From positions 1 to 53,336 of the forward strand of contig JAUNGB010000029.1 in NCBI GenBank assembly GCA_030524715.1: a DNA stretch of 53,336 bases, given 5' to 3'. The position numbers were made by a program, and so were the translations under genes. The notes below the pieces were generated by a model, which saw nothing but the letters and a program-made list of their open reading frames with translations, was not told the origin of the DNA and ran no database searches. Shown here piece after piece: positions 50,856-53,336 of the stretch (position 1 is its first letter; each line of letters starts with the position of its first letter). The stretch is from Eubacteriales bacterium (lineage in GTDB: Bacteria; Bacillota; Clostridia; Lachnospirales; Lachnospiraceae).

Positions 50856-51074
50856 TCAACTCTTTCTAGGATACGGTTCTTTTATATCTGTTAATTCTGC
50901 CAAATAATCCATACTTGTATTTAATGCAAGAGCAATCTTCCGGCATTGTTCAAATGTGTAGTACCTTTTACCATTTTCAATTTTTGAATAGTCGCTTTGA
51001 TCAATACCAGTAAGATGCTGCATCCTTATTTGCGTATAGCCTCTTTCTTTCCTTAGTTCTTTTAATCTGGTCAT
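50856..51074 (-). CDS. Small XRE family regulator
   Basis: The 72-residue protein is a single XRE helix-turn-helix: MTRLKELRKERGYTQIRMQH, then LTGIDQSDYSKIENGKRYYT, ending DYLAELTDIKEPYPRKS. GAGGTG lies six bases before the ATG. The size is typical of regulators on integrative elements. Its target and partners are not evident. It is followed leftward by about 150 bases of AT-rich DNA before the antitoxin terminator. Confidence 0.82.
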   Translation of the reverse strand: MTRLKELRKERGYTQIRMQHLTGIDQSDYSKIENGKRYYTFEQCRKIALALNTSMDYLAELTDIKEPYPRKS

Positions 51075-51141
51075 TTTGTCACCTCACAATTTTTTATTAA
51101 ATTATGTCATTTTGCCCTATCGACATTAGGGAGATTTTGAC

Positions 51142-51483
51142 CTAAAATATTGTTGAATATATGTGATGAGTAAATAATTGTATATTTAAAAACTCAAACT
51201 TCCCACACCTTTTGGTGTGTTGAACCTTGCTTTCCATATCGTTTGCGGTCAGGAAGATCACCGTCGTATCAGGACAGCGTTCCTTTGCCTCCCGGCAGAA
51301 ATCAAAGCCATTCCCGTCCGGCAGGTTCACATCCAGCACAATCAGATCATAGTCCTGCTTCGTCAGAAAATCTTTTGCCGCCTGCTTTGTCAATGCGGAA
51401 TCCACCGTATATCCCGCAGCGTTTAAGTTATAACATAAAGTATTATTCAAGAGGCGGTCATCCTCAACTACCAAAATACGCAT
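51142..51483 (-). pseudogene. Truncated OmpR-type response regulator
   Basis: I start at the ATG at 51483 (MRILVVEDDRLLNNTLCYNL), with AAAGGAG upstream. The receiver domain is intact from the N-terminus through DLIVLDVNLPDGNG (D51) to TVIFLTANDMES. It then changes to unrelated sequence (KVQHTKRCGKFEF) and stops. The last receiver helices and the whole winged-helix output domain are gone. The break coincides with a perfect hairpin at 51204-51219, suggesting insertion or deletion by a mobile element. No kinase gene remains. Confidence 0.75.
51204..51219. repeat. Perfect 6-bp hairpin at the truncation joint
   Basis: CACACC, loop TTTT, GGTGTG. It sits where homology of the response regulator ends and looks like the end of a lost mobile element. 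No partner repeat is seen nearby. Confidence 0.4.
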
Positions 51484-51544
51484 CCTATCACGCTCCTTTC
51501 TGTTCAGCGTAACACCCAAATGTCACAGAAACCTCACGGGAAAA

Positions 51545-51712
51545 TTATTTTTTTCTTTTATCAGCCGGTTTTTCTGCACTTTGAGGTATCAGCCAAATCC
51601 GGCTAAGGTGAATTACTCCATCAATCCGGTTTTCCGCACAGAGTTTCTGCACCCGGCGCTCGGAAAGCTCCCATTTTTTTGCTGCTTCTTGTACTGTCAT
51701 ATATTCAAACAT
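51545..51712 (-). CDS. Excisionase-like helix-turn-helix protein
   Basis: I start at the ATG at 51712 (MFEYMTVQEAAKKWELSERR), with GGAGG seven bases upstream; a longer frame exists without a ribosome site. The 55-residue product is a MerR/excisionase-type winged helix: TVQEAAKKWELSERRVQKLC, then AENRIDGVIHLSRIWLIP. Such proteins are common on integrative elements of Lachnospiraceae. No integrase gene lies in the window, so its role is uncertain. Confidence 0.75.
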   Translation of the reverse strand: MFEYMTVQEAAKKWELSERRVQKLCAENRIDGVIHLSRIWLIPQSAEKPADKRKK

Positions 51713-51864
51713 AGCCAACCTCCTGCTAAAAATTGCATTTTCATTATAGTCGGTCAACCGAATAATATCAATGGCCTGCCTTGTAAACAAGCCTTAAACA
51801 AAGGTTCTCAAAATTGCCGGCAAGCAAAGCAATCTTCCGTAAGATTGCGTATTTTGGCAGGAAT

Positions 51865-52011
51865 TCATTCCCTGATGGCCTTTTCGGTATAAACGCCTTT
51901 CAGCGTGTCGCAGCGGGTATATTCTTTGGTTTTCTTTTGCAGAATGTCGGCACAGCGCCGCACCTGCTCGTCAAATACAGCATTGACTTCCGTTTGTGTG
52001 ATGTAAACCAC
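51865..52011 (-). pseudogene. Remnant of an integrative-element ORF
   Basis: From a GTG at 52011 the frame reads VVYITQTEVNAVFDEQVRRC, then ADILQKKTKEYTRCDTLKGV, and stops after YTEKAIRE. The first 30 residues resemble the N-terminus of a roughly 100-residue protein that I recall from conjugative elements and phages (FDEQVxRCADxLxxKxxEY). The C-terminal residues look like the end of a different protein, with homology-like sequence continuing beyond the stop (IPAKIRNLTEDCFACR). I infer a deletion fusion. The remaining 51713-51864 and 52012-52080 stretches hold nothing else I can support. Confidence 0.5.
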
Positions 52012-52080
52012 TTCCTTTCATTAAAAATCTGCATAGAAAAACGAGAACCAGTCAGTCCCCGTTTCCCTGTTGGTTGTAAT

Positions 52081-53336
52081 TTATTCCGAAAGACGGTAAT
52101 GCGTATTCCTGCCTTTTCCCTCCTGAACAATCTGTCCACTCGCTATCATCCGTTTTAATAAACGCCCGCATGTTGTCTGGCTGATTCCAAGTATCCTTTC
52201 TAAATCCTTCCTTGTAAAAGAGCCTTGTTTCTTTGCCAGATCGATCACGAAATCTTCCTGCATATTTTCTGCCGGTTTATCTGCAGCAGATTCTTCCTGC
52301 TTTGTATGCACATTCAGATTGGGGAGAATGATTTTAAAGGCATTGTCGGAAGTTTCTATCTTGGGCGTTTTCCCGGTTCCAGCATAAGCCTCCTGAATCT
52401 TTAATATCCCGGTCCCATAGGCTTCAATCAATTCCAGGCGGTAAAATACATTTGCCAGTTTTACATTCCGGCATACAGAGATCCCCATCATAATATCTTT
52501 CAGAGTCACACCGCTTACAAGCCCGCCAATAGAAGTAAATTCAATCCGATCTTCATAAAGGCTGATAAAAGTGCTGGCGCGGAAGGAATATTCACGATGC
52601 ACGAGCAGATTTAGAAGTGCCTCTCTGACTGCTGTTTCAGGGTAGTCCCTCTGATCGATCCGGCGCAGCTTTTGAAAGGTAGAATGGGTCTGGTTGCGGA
52701 AATCGATATAATCATAAACTTCATCCATCTGCCGGAACAAGGAACCGGAAAATTCTTTACGGTCTTTAAATTCCTGCTGGGTCGTTCCTTCAAAGGCCAC
52801 TACCTTGATCGTATGCACACACTGATCGGACAGCAGAAGTCCCAGGTTTGTGTAAACCCCATCATGGGTCATAATTCCCAATGTTTTCATCTGGGACTCT
52901 CCAAACAGGATATTCCTTTCAGAAAATTCCTTCTGTGCCGCTTCAAAAGTTAAATCCTGCTCCAGAGACCGCATTTCCTCAAAATGGTCTCCATCTGTTT
53001 CCTTAATCATGCGGCGGATTGCCGTATTGGTAGCCGGCACAGAAGAATATCCCTGGCGTACAAAAACCCCCTCCGGTCTTAGTCCCTTTTTGGCAATATA
53101 ATAGGGCCGCTCTGTTCCCTGCTGAATGTCAATGGCAACAATCTGCTTTCCATTTTCGTTCAATGTTTGATAGTGCAGAAACATTGTTAAATCTGGTTTG
53201 ATTGCATCCCGCACCATATTACTGATCTGTAAAGCAGTTCCATCCGGGTCGTCCACTCCAATCACAGTCCCATCATCCTGAACGCCAATATATAGTTTCC
53301 CGCCCTCACAATTTGCAAAGGCAATAATCTCTTTCT
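52081..53336 (-). CDS. AlbA_2 (Schlafen-like) domain protein with C-terminal winged helix, 5' end outside window
   Basis: The frame is open to the window edge, so the start is missing; about 418 residues are visible. The visible N-terminus, KEIIAFANCEGGKLYIGVQD, is the core of the AlbA_2/Schlafen_AlbA_2 domain. It continues GVDDPDG and RPYYIAKKGLRPEGVFVRQG. A middle region (about 175-330) includes YPETAVREALLNLLVHREYS and an ATPase-HATPase_c_4-like block (SLYEDRIEFTSIGGLVSGVT; ELIEAYGTGILKIQEAY). A C-terminal winged helix (FTRKDLERILGISQTTCGRL) ends it. These proteins are usually annotated as transcriptional regulators or putative DNA-binding ATPases and are frequent on mobile elements. Confidence 0.82.
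   Translation of the reverse strand, partial: KEIIAFANCEGGKLYIGVQDDGTVIGVDDPDGTALQISNMVRDAIKPDLTMFLHYQTLNENGKQIVAIDIQQGTERPYYIAKKGLRPEGVFVRQGYSSVPATNTAIRRMIKETDGDHFEEMRSLEQDLTFEAAQKEFSERNILFGESQMKTLGIMTHDGVYTNLGLLLSDQCVHTIKVVAFEGTTQQEFKDRKEFSGSLFRQMDEVYDYIDFRNQTHSTFQKLRRIDQRDYPETAVREALLNLLVHREYSFRASTFISLYEDRIEFTSIGGLVSGVTLKDIMMGISVCRNVKLANVFYRLELIEAYGTGILKIQEAYAGTGKTPKIETSDNAFKIILPNLNVHTKQEESAADKPAENMQEDFVIDLAKKQGSFTRKDLERILGISQTTCGRLLKRMIASGQIVQEGKGRNTHYRLSE

Noticed and set aside
1-53336. tRNA, rRNA or CRISPR array
   Set aside because: No tRNA-like T-arm with acceptor pairing, no rRNA signature and no regularly spaced identical repeats were found by eye.

Overview
The window looks like chromosome from a Gram-positive gut anaerobe of the Lachnospiraceae (class Clostridia). 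The evidence is the glgC-glgD pair followed by spoVG, the long clostridial form of PRPP synthetase, a DnaD/DnaI-type primosome pair, a YhaO/YhaN pair, and strong AGGAGG ribosome sites with TTGACA/TATAAT promoters. I cannot name the genus. No rRNA, tRNA or CRISPR array was seen.

Layout. 1-1.8 kb is an accessory scar: a decayed HTH, a DUF3990 (ADP-ribosyltransferase-like) gene with a small partner, and a convergent truncated XRE regulator. 2.2-3.9 kb holds a GH36-type alpha-galactosidase. 4.0-12.0 kb is a complete Wadjet (JetD-JetA-JetB-JetC) anti-plasmid operon behind its own promoter. 12.1-26.8 kb is mostly housekeeping and surface functions: MTA/SAH nucleosidase, a small arginine-rich-tailed protein, a SAM methyltransferase, a large membrane-anchored protein, type-2 GalT behind a structured leader, a secreted InlB-repeat/SGNH protein, AsnRS, YhaO/YhaN nuclease and ATPase. 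26.9-32.3 kb is leftward: murC, then (past a cluster of DnaA boxes and a 166-bp MITE) dnaD-dnaC-prs. 32.6-37.3 kb is rightward: glgC-glgD, spoVG and a 3D-domain cell-wall hydrolase. 37.4-41.6 kb holds an orphan PduB-like shell protein, a TipAS-type MerR regulator, a corrinoid-activator-like protein lacking its ferredoxin domain, and a DUF2726 protein.

41.8-49.3 kb is a conspicuously AT-rich island. Leftward it carries agrD-agrB, a lactococcin-972-type bacteriocin, its FtsX-like permease and ATPase, and a 42-residue membrane peptide. Rightward it carries an XRE regulator, a LytTR response regulator and an AgrC-like kinase. Together these look like a quorum-sensing-controlled bacteriocin with its own exporter/immunity complex. 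The island is bracketed by two copies of a YgiT-type zinc-finger antitoxin: a 5'-truncated one at 41.6 kb and a full-length one at 50.4 kb, the latter behind a toxin remnant. 50.8-53.3 kb is a patchwork of integrative-element remnants: XRE and excisionase-like regulators, a truncated response regulator, a chopped 48-codon ORF and an AlbA_2-domain protein running off the end.

Two repeat families recur. One is a 166-bp MITE with 20-bp perfect terminal repeats (two full copies, one fragment). The other is a short palindrome with the arm gttactgtttacacc (four loci, one of them expanded into a 155-bp inverted-repeat element).
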